Source of the DNA: DATBDN01 sp963715995
GTDB taxonomy: Bacteria; Actinomycetota; Thermoleophilia; Solirubrobacterales; Thermoleophilaceae
Length of the DNA: 64,000 bases
Reading direction: 5' to 3'
Assembly (NCBI GenBank): GCA_963715995.1
Contig: OY970283.1
Span: 2,914,001-2,978,000, forward strand
Part shown: in pieces, positions 17,339 to 25,066 of the stretch
How positions within the stretch are numbered: the stretch's first letter is position 1
Layout of the letters: every line of letters starts with the position of its first letter
Translations under genes and position numbers: made by a program
The notes under the pieces: generated by a model
The model's input: only the letters and a program-made list of their open reading frames with translations
What the model was told of the DNA's origin: nothing
Database searches by the model: none

Positions 17339-18036
17339 ACGAATTCAGCGACGCGATCCGCTTCATCTTCCACAGCCGCGAGTCGCTCACGGGCGGCGTG
17401 CGGATCGGCGGTTCCGAGATCTGGACGCTGCTCGTCAAGCACCTCGAGCTCAGCGGCGCGGCCCTCGGGCTCGCGTGCCTGGTCGCCGTTCCGCTCGGCC
17501 TCTGGCTCGGCCACATCCGCCGCGGCCAGTTCGTAGCCATCTCGGCGTCGAACATGGGTCGCGCGATCCCCACCCTTGCGCTGATCGCCTTCTTCATCGC
17601 CTACTTCGGCGTCGGCTTCACGAACGTGATGCTTGCGCTGATGCTGCTGGCGATCCCGCCGATCCTGACGAACGCATACGTCGGCGTCACCCAGGTCGAC
17701 CGTGACACGGTCGATGCGGCGCGCGGGGTGGGCATGTCGGGAGTGCAGATCGTCCGCAAGGTCGAGTTGCCGCTTGCGCTGCCGCTGATCTTCAGCGGCA
17801 TCCGCACCTCGGCTGTCAACGTGGTTGCCACTGCCACGATCGCGCCGCTCGCCGGCGTGGTCACGCTCGGCAACCCGATCATCAACTCCCAGGTCTACGG
17901 CGACGCCGGCCGTCTCGGCGCCGCAATCGTGGTGGCAGTGCTGGCCGTCCTCGCGGACGGTGGCTTCGGCCTGCTGCAGAGAGCAGTCACACCCAGAGCC
18001 TTGAGGCTCGCTAACAGGAGGATTGAAACCGCATGA
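17335..18036 (+). CDS. opuCD: Osmoprotectant ABC transporter permease (OpuCD-like)
   Basis: 233 residues from the GTG at 17335, which overlaps the previous stop. Six predicted membrane segments starting about residue 35, with the EAA loop DAARGVGMSGVQIVRKVELP. The N-terminal FRFIFHSRESL-like part (IRFIFHSRESLTGG) is the usual OpuC permease start. The frame is open further upstream but only as a shadow of the preceding gene. Its stop overlaps the ATG of the binding protein gene (ATGA). Confidence 0.88.
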   Translation: MNEFSDAIRFIFHSRESLTGGVRIGGSEIWTLLVKHLELSGAALGLACLVAVPLGLWLGHIRRGQFVAISASNMGRAIPTLALIAFFIAYFGVGFTNVMLALMLLAIPPILTNAYVGVTQVDRDTVDAARGVGMSGVQIVRKVELPLALPLIFSGIRTSAVNVVATATIAPLAGVVTLGNPIINSQVYGDAGRLGAAIVVAVLAVLADGGFGLLQRAVTPRALRLANRRIETA

Positions 18037-19007
18037 AACGAGTAAGCACGCTCGTGGTGATCGCAGCGTCGCTGTCGCTCGCCGCCTGTGGAAGCTCCAA
18101 TGACAACAGCAAGTCGACGTCGAGCACGACGCAGACGTCGTCTTCTTCGAGTGGCAGCACGATCCAGGCCATGGCCGCGAACAAGGGCAAGACCGTCACG
18201 ATCGGCTCCAAGAACTTCACCGAGGAGTTCATCCTCGGGCAGATCTACGCGCAGGCCCTCAGGGCGGCCGGCTACACGGTGAAGACCCAGCTCAACCTGG
18301 GCTCCGAGCAGATCGCCTACCGCGCCGTGAAGAGCGGCCAGGTGGACGCCTATCCCGAGTACACCGGGACGGCGCTGACCTCGTTCTTCGGCAAGAAGGC
18401 CACCGAGGTGCCGCACAACGACCAGGCCGCCTACGAGGAGGCAAAGGCAGGCTTCGCGAAGGCAAACCTGACCGCGCTGCCCGCGACCCCGTTCACCGAC
18501 TCGAACGGCGTCGGGATGCTGAAGGCGAAGGCCCAGAAGCTGGGCATCACGAACCTGACGCAGCTGGCGGCGAAGTCCCCGCAGCTCACGCTGTACGGCA
18601 CGCCCGAGTGCCCGCAGCGGCCTGACTGCCTGCTGGGTCTGAAGCAGGTCTACAAGACGAAGTTCAAGAAGTTCGTCGCGGTCGATCCGTCGCTGCGGCA
18701 CACCGTCCTCGACAAGGGCCAGGCCGATGCGTCGATCGTCTACACGACCGACGGTCAGCTGGCACAGGGCAAGGAGCTTCTGCTCCAGGACGACCAGCAC
18801 CTGTTCCCGCCCTACAACGTCACGCTCGTGTTCCGCAACGCCACGCTCGCGAAGCTGGGCCCGGACGCGCAGAAGACGATCGAGATGGTGCAGAAGGGCC
18901 TGACGACCGACGCGATGCAGGAGCTCAACTCCCGCGTCGACATCGACAAGCAGACCCCGGCAGCCGTCGCCAAGGCGTACCTGACGGAGTCCGGCTACCT
19001 GAAGTAA
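18033..19007 (+). CDS. opuCC: Osmoprotectant-binding lipoprotein (OpuCC/ProX-like)
   Basis: 324 residues. Lipoprotein signal with lipobox LAACGSS (Cys at about 18), Ser/Thr-rich linker, then an OpuAC-type domain opening with TVTIGSKNFTEEFILGQIYAQ cited as IGSKNFTEEFILGQ. GAVKSGQVDAYPEYTGTAL-type motif (KSGQVDAYPEYTGT) marks the quaternary-amine binding family. ATG preceded by AGGAGG at an 11-base spacing. It captures the substrate outside the membrane and feeds the two permeases. Confidence 0.92.
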   Translation: MKRVSTLVVIAASLSLAACGSSNDNSKSTSSTTQTSSSSSGSTIQAMAANKGKTVTIGSKNFTEEFILGQIYAQALRAAGYTVKTQLNLGSEQIAYRAVKSGQVDAYPEYTGTALTSFFGKKATEVPHNDQAAYEEAKAGFAKANLTALPATPFTDSNGVGMLKAKAQKLGITNLTQLAAKSPQLTLYGTPECPQRPDCLLGLKQVYKTKFKKFVAVDPSLRHTVLDKGQADASIVYTTDGQLAQGKELLLQDDQHLFPPYNVTLVFRNATLAKLGPDAQKTIEMVQKGLTTDAMQELNSRVDIDKQTPAAVAKAYLTESGYLK

Positions 19008-19047
19008 GGGATCTCGCACAGCGGCGTCCCGCCGGGCCTACGATGGC

Positions 19048-20907
19048 TTGGTGGGGCGCCGTTCGTGTTTTCTGGCCGTGTTCGCGGCCCTCGTGTGGGC
19101 GCCCTCGGCGTTTGCCGCGCAGGGCCAGCTCTCGGGCACGACGATGGTCTACACAGCCGGCGCCGGCGAGACGAACTCGGTCGTCGTCACCTTCGACAGC
19201 GCCAACTCCGCCTACCTGGTGCAGGATCAGCCGGCGGTCTCGGTCAGCGCCGTGCTCCCATGCCAGCCGGGCCCGAACTCGAGCTCGATGGAGTGCCCGC
19301 AGTTCCTCGTCACCGCGCTCAGCGCGAGCCTTGGTGACGGCAACGATTCGCTGACGGTGCAGGCGAGCCTGCCGTCCACGATCGACGGCAACGGCGGGGG
19401 CGACACGCTCACGGGCGGCCCACTCAACGACACGGTCAACGGCGACGACGGGTCCGATGTCGTGAAGGGCGGCGACGGCGACGACCAGCTCGCGGGCGGC
19501 ACCGGCAACGACCTGCTGGGCGCCGACAACGGCGCCGACACGCTGAACGGAGGCGATGGCATCGACACCGCCGACTACAGCGCCCGCACCGCGCCGCAGT
19601 CGATCTCGCTCGACGGTGTGCGCAACGACGGGCAGGGCGGTACCGACAACGTCGAGCCCGACGTCGAGAACGTGCTCGCCGGCGCGGGGCCGGACACGGT
19701 CACGGGAAGCGACGTGGCCAACCAGCTCGACGGCGCGGCGGGCGACGACTCGCTGAGCGGCGGAGGCGGAGACGACGTGCTGACGGGGGACGCGGGGACC
19801 GACACGGAGGCCGGCGGAGACGGCTCGGACACGCTCATGGGCGGCGACGGCAACGACACGGAGGCGGGCGGCCCAGGCGCGGACACGCTCGACGGGGACG
19901 CGGACAACGACACGCTCGACGGTGGCGATGGCGGCGACGTGATGTCGGGGGGCGACGGCGTGGACACGGGCGACTACTCGACCCGCACGATCGGGGTCGA
20001 CGTCACGCTGGACGGCGAGGCGGGCGACGGGCAGCCGGGCGAGGGCGACAACGTCGAACCCGACGTGGAGAACCTGCGCGGCGGATCGGGCGACGACACC
20101 TTCATCGGCAGCCCAGCGGGGAATGCGCTGGACGGCGGCGCCGGCGAGGACTACTCGGACGGCGGCGCGGGCAGCGACACGCTCACGGGCGGCGACGCGG
20201 GCGACGTCCTTCGCACGCGCGGCAGCGCCGAACCCGACACGATCAACTGCGGCAGCGGGCCTGACTTCGTGGTGGCCAAGCCCAGCGACACCGTGTCGCC
20301 CGACTGCGATCGCGTCGACCGCGGCGTGAAGCAGAAACCGAAGCTGCGCGACAGGGCGGTCGTGGCGCCGAGCCGCGGCACGCTCCAGATGTCGCCGGCC
20401 GGGATCGTGCGGCGCGTGCCGCTGCTGGACAAGGTGGTGCTGCCGCTGCGATCGGTGGTCGACACGGCTGCGGGCGCGGTGAAGGTGACCAGCTCCGCGA
20501 GCCGCACGAAGTCGCAGACGGTCGCCCTCGAGCAGGGAGCGTTCGACATCACGCAGACGGCGGCGAAGCTGCCGGTGACGCAGTTCGCATTGCAGGCCGG
20601 CGACTTCGGCGTGTGCCCGGCGGCTTCGCGAGGGCGTGGCGCTGCGGTGGCTTCTGGCGGCCGTGGCGCGGCGAGCGCGGCCAAGGCGCCGAAGGTGGTG
20701 CGGATCCTGTGGGCGTCGGGCAAGGGCAAGTTCCGGACGAAGGGCCGCTTCGCGAGCGCGGCGATTCGAGGCACGCACTGGGAGACGGTCGACCGCTGCG
20801 ACGGGACGCTGATACGCGTGGTGCAGGGGGTCGTGACGGTGCGGGATCTGGTGAAGAAGAAGACCGTCGTGGTGCGGGCTGGGCGGTCTTATCTGGCCAA
20901 GGGGTAG
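19048..20907 (+). CDS. Secreted Ca-binding (RTX-like) repeat protein with FecR-like C-terminal domain
   Basis: 619 residues. TTG 19048 (GTG 19051 equally possible) gives a signal peptide ending near PSAFAAQG. Residues 110-430 carry many GGxGxDxL nonapeptides of beta-roll type, interrupted by two copies of a roughly 50-residue module around DNVEPDVEN. The C-terminus (about 440-619) resembles FecR domains: SVVDTAAGAVKVTS, WASGKGKFRTKGR, VVQGVVTVRDLVKKKTVVV. Calcium-dependent folding outside the cell is expected; no type I secretion genes are present and a Sec signal is. It ends just before repeat element B. Confidence 0.85.
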   Translation: MVGRRSCFLAVFAALVWAPSAFAAQGQLSGTTMVYTAGAGETNSVVVTFDSANSAYLVQDQPAVSVSAVLPCQPGPNSSSMECPQFLVTALSASLGDGNDSLTVQASLPSTIDGNGGGDTLTGGPLNDTVNGDDGSDVVKGGDGDDQLAGGTGNDLLGADNGADTLNGGDGIDTADYSARTAPQSISLDGVRNDGQGGTDNVEPDVENVLAGAGPDTVTGSDVANQLDGAAGDDSLSGGGGDDVLTGDAGTDTEAGGDGSDTLMGGDGNDTEAGGPGADTLDGDADNDTLDGGDGGDVMSGGDGVDTGDYSTRTIGVDVTLDGEAGDGQPGEGDNVEPDVENLRGGSGDDTFIGSPAGNALDGGAGEDYSDGGAGSDTLTGGDAGDVLRTRGSAEPDTINCGSGPDFVVAKPSDTVSPDCDRVDRGVKQKPKLRDRAVVAPSRGTLQMSPAGIVRRVPLLDKVVLPLRSVVDTAAGAVKVTSSASRTKSQTVALEQGAFDITQTAAKLPVTQFALQAGDFGVCPAASRGRGAAVASGGRGAASAAKAPKVVRILWASGKGKFRTKGRFASAAIRGTHWETVDRCDGTLIRVVQGVVTVRDLVKKKTVVVRAGRSYLAKG

Positions 20908-20939
20908 GGCTCGGCTTGTGGGTCTCCGCCGCCCCCGTT

Positions 20940-21065
20940 CTGCCGGCGGCCGTCCCTCGCTGGTCTGCCGCCGGCCGTCCCTCGCTGGTCTGCCGCCCGC
21001 CGGCCCTCGCTGGTCTGCCGGCGGCCTTCCCCTCGCTGGTCTGCCGCCGGCCGTCCCTCGCTGCG
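20940..21065 (+). repeat. Element B: 25-bp tandem repeats
   Basis: Five units of 25-26 bp at 20940, 20965, 20990, 21015 and 21041. Each starts CTGCCG and ends CCTCGCTGGT (last one CTGCG). They lie 33 bp after the stop of the Ca-binding repeat protein. Inverse orientation relative to the homologous tract at 5287-5405. Confidence 0.92.
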
Positions 21066-21116
21066 GTTTGAACTGCCTCGGCCAAGGGGCGGCTGGAGTG
21101 GCGCTTGCGTTCTGTC
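21063..21116 (+). repeat. Element B: conserved core
   Basis: Contains CGGCCAAGGGGCGGCTG followed by TGGCGCTTGCGTTCT; near-identical in reverse complement to 5221-5276. Follows directly on the tandem repeats. In one frame all four core copies can encode a T-A-x-A-x-G-x-L-x-W-R motif, but there is no start codon or consistent frame around it. Confidence 0.85.
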
Positions 21117-21154
21117 GCCGCCCGTTTCGCCTCCGCGAACGCTCTCACTGACCG

Positions 21155-21299
21155 CGACTGTGACGTTGACCACGTATAGCGTGGTCGAGGTCACAGTCGC
21201 TGCCGAGTTTTACGTTCACCGCCTATAGAGCGGTGAACGTCCCACTCGAAGCCGCGAGTTTTACGTTGAGCCGATATATGCGGCTTAACGTCAATCTCG
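21155..21299 (+). repeat. Element B: tandem array of three 45-bp imperfect palindromes
   Basis: Units at 21155-21199, 21204-21248 and 21255-21299, each exactly 45 bp with CGA(C/G)T at the left and TCG at the right end. Stem cores differ: GACCACG/CGTGGTC, TTCACCGC/GCGGTGAA, and GAGCCG/CGGCTT, with central TATA-type loops. The order mirrors the array at 5018-5163. Confidence 0.92.
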
Positions 21300-21357
21300 C
21301 GACCATGAGCGGCGCCGCGAGCGACGAGCGAGAGCGCGACCAACAGCGGCACCGCGA

Positions 21358-21404
21358 GCGAGCACCGATCCCTCTTAGTTGCCCAACGGAGGGTCGGTGC
21401 TCGC
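21358..21404 (+). repeat. Element B: 47-bp distal hairpin
   Basis: Exact reverse complement of 4912-4958 over all 47 bases. Arms GCGAGCACCGATCCCTC and GAGGGTCGGTGCTCGC. Bases 21300-21357 between the palindrome array and this hairpin show no feature. It is followed by the 3' end of the opposite-strand quinone oxidoreductase gene 50 bp later. Confidence 0.92.
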
Positions 21405-21453
21405 GAACCACGCCGCTCGAGCCCTCACGCGTCGGCGGAGAGCGCGCGAACCC

Positions 21454-22395
21454 CTAAGCGCAGTCCAACACGATCTTCCCGAGCTTCCCGCCAGCTGCGA
21501 ACGCGTCGTATGCCTCGACTGCCTCGTCCAGCGGGTAGGTCGCGTGCACCGGCACCTTCGCGGCGCCGCTTGCCAGCAGCGGCAGCACGCTTCGCTCCAT
21601 CGCTCGCGCCGTCAGCGCCTTCTCCTCCAGCGGGCGCGAGCGCAGTGTCGATGCCATCACGCGTCCGCGGCAACCCATCAGCGCGCCCAGGTTGAGCTCG
21701 CCCTTCGCGCCGCCGCCTATCCCTATGACCACGATCCGTCCCTGGGTGGCAAGCGACTTGACATTGCCTTCCAGATTGGGAGCTCCGACCAGCTCGAGGA
21801 TCACGTCGAACTTGCCGTGCTCCTCGAAGCCCTCGGGCGCGATCACCTCGGCGCCCAGCTGCGCCACGGCGTCGCGCATCGCCTCGTTGCGCACGGTCGC
21901 GGTCACGCGTGCGCCGGCCGCGTGCGCCAGCTGGATCGCCGCCGTGCCTACGCCGCCCGCGCCTCCGTGCACCAGCAGGTGCTCGCCGGGCTTCAGCGCA
22001 GCCTGGGTGAAGACCGCGTCGTGGGCCGTGGTGAAGACCTCCGGCGCCCCGCCGGCCTCGGGCCAGGACAGCTCGTCCGGCACGGGCATCGCAGCCCGCT
22101 CATGCACCGTCGCGAGCTGGGCCTGCCCGCCGCCGCCCACGATCGCCATGACCCGATCGCCCTCCCTGAAGCGGGTAGCGCCGGGGCCTAGGACGACCAC
22201 TTCGCCGGCCAGCTCCAACCCCGGGATGTCCTGCGGCGAGCCCGGCGGGGCCGGGTAGAGCCCGCGTCGCTGCATCATGTCCGCGCCGTTCAGGCCCGCG
22301 GCGCGGACCCTGATCAGAACCTCTCCAGAGCCCGGCTGAGGGTCCGGATGGTCCTCCACGGACAGCTCGCCATCCCGCACTGTGACTGCCTTCAT
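21454..22395 (-). CDS. MDR family NAD(P)H:quinone oxidoreductase
   Basis: 313 residues from ATG 22395. GroES-like N-terminal half with AAGLNGADMMQRRGLYP (typical of TIGR02824-type QOR/PIG3), then Rossmann fold LLVHGGAGGVGTAAIQLAHAAGARVTAT. No zinc ligands. The PIG3-like motif set suggests NADPH-dependent quinone or enone reduction. The frame continues upstream to 22509 but the MKAVTV start is the family N-terminus. Single gene, convergent with the Ca-binding protein gene across repeat element B, divergent from the next hydrolase. Confidence 0.88.
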   Translation of the reverse strand: MKAVTVRDGELSVEDHPDPQPGSGEVLIRVRAAGLNGADMMQRRGLYPAPPGSPQDIPGLELAGEVVVLGPGATRFREGDRVMAIVGGGGQAQLATVHERAAMPVPDELSWPEAGGAPEVFTTAHDAVFTQAALKPGEHLLVHGGAGGVGTAAIQLAHAAGARVTATVRNEAMRDAVAQLGAEVIAPEGFEEHGKFDVILELVGAPNLEGNVKSLATQGRIVVIGIGGGAKGELNLGALMGCRGRVMASTLRSRPLEEKALTARAMERSVLPLLASGAAKVPVHATYPLDEAVEAYDAFAAGGKLGKIVLDCA

Positions 22396-22522
22396 GGGCA
22401 GATCTTCCCGCGTTCTGCGAAAAAACGCGTTCGGGGATCTGTTCCAGCGGGCATTCAGATCCGATAGCACCGGTATGTTTCCCGCTCTTCGGAGAGCTGG
22501 AAGCTCCACCGGAGAGACCTAG

Positions 22523-23323
22523 ATGCAGATCCCCCATCCTTACCTGCCGCCGCTCTGGCGGGAGAGCCGAGTCGGAATTGAGCTCGCTGGCCTCCTGCGG
22601 TCACCCGTATGGAGAGGCGAGGGCGTGACCGACGGCCAGAGCCAGCCCGTCATGCTCGTGTCGGGGCTGCTCGCAGGCGACCAGTCGCTCAACTTCATGG
22701 CGCGCTGGCTGAAGAGCACCGGCCATCGGCCGTGTCGCGCGGGCATCGCCGTGAACGTGGACTGCTCCGAGCGCGCCGTCGACCGCCTCGAGCGCCGGCT
22801 CGAGTGCCTGGCGGAGGACAGCGGCCAGAAGGTGGCAGTCGTCGGCCAGAGCCGCGGCGGCAGCTTCGCCCGCGTGCTGGCGGTTCGCCGCCCGGACCTG
22901 GTGTCGGGGATCGTCACGCTCGGCTCGCCGCTCAAGCACCAGCTCGCCGTGCATCCGCTCGTACGCGGCTCGGTGCTGGCCATGGGCGCGATCGGCACCT
23001 TCGGCGTCGACGGCTTCATGCGCCGCTCCTGTCTCTGGGGTGACTGCTGCACGCAGTTCTGGCACGACTTCTCAGCGGACTTCCCGCCAGGCGTCGGCTT
23101 CGTGTCGCTCTATTCGCGCAGCGACGGCATCGTCAAGTGGAAGGCCTGTCTCGACCCCGCAGCCGAGCAGGTCGAGGTCCGTGCGAGCCACGTAGGCATG
23201 GCCGTGAACGCCGAGGTCTACCGCGCAGTCGCCGCGTCACTCGAGGGCCTGCGCGCCGCCGAGGCACAGCGGGCACCGCGCCGCGCGCGCAAGCCGCAGC
23301 GCCACCTGCGCCTCGCGGCCTAG
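22523..23323 (+). CDS. Alpha/beta hydrolase (lipase-like)
   Basis: 266 residues. Hydrolase core: VMLVSGLLAGDQSLNFMARWL oxyanion strand region (cited LVSGLLAGDQS), nucleophile elbow VVGQSRGGSFARVLA with Ser around residue 112, late Asp in YSRSDGIVKW and His in ASHVGMAVN. No secretion signal. Two adjacent Cys (GDCCTQFW) are unusual. Substrate unknown; family includes lipases and esterases. An alternative GTG start at 22621 would remove the N-terminal helix that family members usually have. Confidence 0.78.
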   Translation: MQIPHPYLPPLWRESRVGIELAGLLRSPVWRGEGVTDGQSQPVMLVSGLLAGDQSLNFMARWLKSTGHRPCRAGIAVNVDCSERAVDRLERRLECLAEDSGQKVAVVGQSRGGSFARVLAVRRPDLVSGIVTLGSPLKHQLAVHPLVRGSVLAMGAIGTFGVDGFMRRSCLWGDCCTQFWHDFSADFPPGVGFVSLYSRSDGIVKWKACLDPAAEQVEVRASHVGMAVNAEVYRAVAASLEGLRAAEAQRAPRRARKPQRHLRLAA

Positions 23324-23336
23324 GCGACCAGCCGGA

Positions 23337-24206
23337 CTACCAGCCCGCGTCGGCGAACATCGCCAGCAGCGCGGCGTTGACCTCTTCCGGGCGCTCCTGC
23401 TGGATCCAGTGGCCGGCCCCATCGACGATCACGGTGCGCAGGTCGGTCACGCGGCCCTTCATCACCTCGGGTGACATCCACTGCATGGTCGAGTCGCGCG
23501 AGCCGGCCAGGAACAGCGCCGGCATGTCGATCGTCTGCTCGTCCCAGGGAGCTGTGACCTCCCAGTTGCGGTCGATGTTGCGATACCAGTTGAGCCCTCC
23601 GCGCAGGCCCGTGCGCCCGAACGTCTCCACGTAGACGGCCAGGTCGTCCTCGCTCATGAACGCCGGCGGCGGGGGCGCCGCTTCGTCGCGCGCCGCCCAC
23701 TCGGCGGTCCACACCTCGCGCGTGCAGAACGTGCGCCGGAGGTCGCGCTCCAGCGCGGCCTCGGCCACTCCCGGCTCCTGGAACCAGACGATGTAGAAGT
23801 CCTCGCCGAGGTGCCGGCGCATGATCTCGAGCGGCGCCGCCGGCGCGCGCGGGACGAGCGGAACGCTCAGCCCGGCCACGCACGCAGTGCGCTCGGGGTG
23901 CATCAGCGCGAAGTGCCAGGCCACGTTGGCTCCCCAGTCGTGCCCGACGATCGCAGCGCGCTCGAGCCCGCGGTCATCGAGCAGCTGAACGACGTCGCCG
24001 CACAGCTCGACCACGTCGTATGCCTCGATCTCGGCGGGCGCCGGAGAATCGCCGAAGCCGCGCATGTCGGGCGCGATCACTCGGTAGCCGGCGGCGGCCA
24101 GCGCCTCGATCTGGTGGCGCCAGGAGTAGGCGAGCTCGGGGAATCCGTGTGCCAGCACGACCGCATTGCCCTCGCCGCGCTCGACTGCATGAAGGCCCAC
24201 GCTCAC
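23337..24206 (-). CDS. Alpha/beta hydrolase, epoxide hydrolase-like
   Basis: 289 residues from GTG 24206 (a TTG at 24218 would add four residues). Motifs: HGFPELAYSWRHQ (HGxP oxyanion), RGFGDS, nucleophile Asp in VGHDWGANVAWH, and terminal His in DGAGHWIQQERP. The GHDWG nucleophile and HGFPE loop are those of soluble epoxide hydrolases and fluoroacetate dehalogenase relatives. The cap domain residues decide between these and cannot be judged by eye. Convergent with the preceding lipase-like gene at 13 bp. Confidence 0.85.
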   Translation of the reverse strand: MSVGLHAVERGEGNAVVLAHGFPELAYSWRHQIEALAAAGYRVIAPDMRGFGDSPAPAEIEAYDVVELCGDVVQLLDDRGLERAAIVGHDWGANVAWHFALMHPERTACVAGLSVPLVPRAPAAPLEIMRRHLGEDFYIVWFQEPGVAEAALERDLRRTFCTREVWTAEWAARDEAAPPPPAFMSEDDLAVYVETFGRTGLRGGLNWYRNIDRNWEVTAPWDEQTIDMPALFLAGSRDSTMQWMSPEVMKGRVTDLRTVIVDGAGHWIQQERPEEVNAALLAMFADAGW

Positions 24207-24225
24207 AGGTGGCCACAATACGGCG

Positions 24226-24573
24226 ATGCCGTTCTCCGACCCGGCTCACGAGCTGACCCCCACGCAGGTGAGGGAGGCGCTCGATCACGGCGACATCATC
24301 CTGATCGACGTGCGCGAGCCCTACGAGTGGGAAGCGGGCCGCATCCCGGGGGCGATGCACATCGAGCTCGAGCGCCTCGCCGCGCGCGCGGGCGAGGTCC
24401 CGACCGACCGCCCCGTCGTCTTCCAGTGCCGCCTCGGCGTGCGCTCGGCGATGGCCATGCAGGCGTTCCGGGCCTCGGGCTGGGACGCCTACCACCTCGG
24501 AGGCGGGATCCAGCGCTGGGCGGACGAAGGGCTGCCGCTGGAGCCTGACGGCGGCGTGGTCGCAGAGCACTGA
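24226..24573 (+). CDS. Rhodanese-like domain protein
   Basis: 115 residues, single rhodanese domain. IDVREPYEWEAGRIPGA, active-site Cys68 in FQCRLGVRSA, and the closing GGIQRWADEGLP. The six-residue active loop C-R-L-G-V-R is the sulfurtransferase type rather than Cdc25 type. It transfers sulfane sulfur; partner unknown. Followed by a luciferase-like gene remnant after 16 bp with a good GAGAGGAG ribosome site between. Confidence 0.9.
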   Translation: MPFSDPAHELTPTQVREALDHGDIILIDVREPYEWEAGRIPGAMHIELERLAARAGEVPTDRPVVFQCRLGVRSAMAMQAFRASGWDAYHLGGGIQRWADEGLPLEPDGGVVAEH

Positions 24574-24589
24574 AACGAGAGGAGACGTC

Positions 24590-24802
24590 GTGAAGATCGG
24601 AATCGGCTTGCCGAACGCGGTGCCAGGCACCGAGGGCGGCGAGATGCAGGAATGGGCTCGGCGCGCCGAGGCCGCCGGGTTCTCGTCGCTCGGGACGATC
24701 GACCGCATCGTCTATCCCAACCACGAGCCGCTCACAGCGCTCACCTTCCCCACCGCGTCCGATCCCGCGCAGGTGGACGTGCTGGCCGAGGCCGTGCTCT
24801 GA
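24590..24802 (+). pseudogene. Internally deleted LLM-class flavin-dependent oxidoreductase
   Basis: A 70-codon frame from GTG. Residues 1-52 (KIGIGLPNAVPG, WARRAEAAGFSSLGTIDRIVYP) are the N-terminus of a bacterial luciferase-like F420/FMN monooxygenase. The last 18 residues (ASDPAQVDVLAEAVL) look like the C-terminal helix of the same family. The roughly 200 residues of TIM barrel between them are missing, in frame. It keeps a good ribosome site, so a mini-protein may be made, but flavin binding is impossible as an LLM barrel. Alternatively a conserved short homologue; most likely a deletion relic. Confidence 0.75.
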
Positions 24803-24832
24803 CGCAGGAGCGTCCGCGACGGGCGCGAACCT

Positions 24833-25057
24833 GTGTTCATGCACCCGGAGCTGCGGCGAGCACGCGGCCTGTACCACGAGTGGAGCTGCCTTCCCCCGCG
24901 CGAGCGTGGGCGGATCGCCCCGTTCGCGCGCGAGCTGAAGGACCTCGCGCTCGACCTGCGCGGGCACACCGACGCCGCGGAGGCGATCCGGGAGCTGTCG
25001 CAGGCGAACGATGCGCTGAGCGCGATCCTGCGCCACTCCGGCCTGCGCGCTGCCTAG
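24833..25057 (+). CDS. Small hypothetical protein, 74 aa
   Basis: 74 residues from GTG (ATG two codons later is equally plausible). Charged, helical, with RARGLYHEWSCLPPRERGRI and a Leu/Ala-rich second helix; no signal or membrane segment. It sits in a run of same-strand genes between the LLM relic and DUF1152. Function unknown; composition fits a real gene. Confidence 0.5.
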   Translation: MFMHPELRRARGLYHEWSCLPPRERGRIAPFARELKDLALDLRGHTDAAEAIRELSQANDALSAILRHSGLRAA

Positions 25058-25066
25058 CCTCTGAGC

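Noticed and set aside
21063..21116. Integron attC-like or tRNA-derived site at the core.
   Set aside because: No integrase, no RYYYAAC/GTTRRRY pairing in the core, and no tRNA-like fold could be made by eye.
4912..21404. Composite transposon bounded by the inverted 47-bp repeats.
   Set aside because: The interval holds housekeeping genes (sigA, glpX, transporter), normal base composition and no transposase or integrase; a third related element lies at 55.6 kb. Dispersed repeats explain it better.
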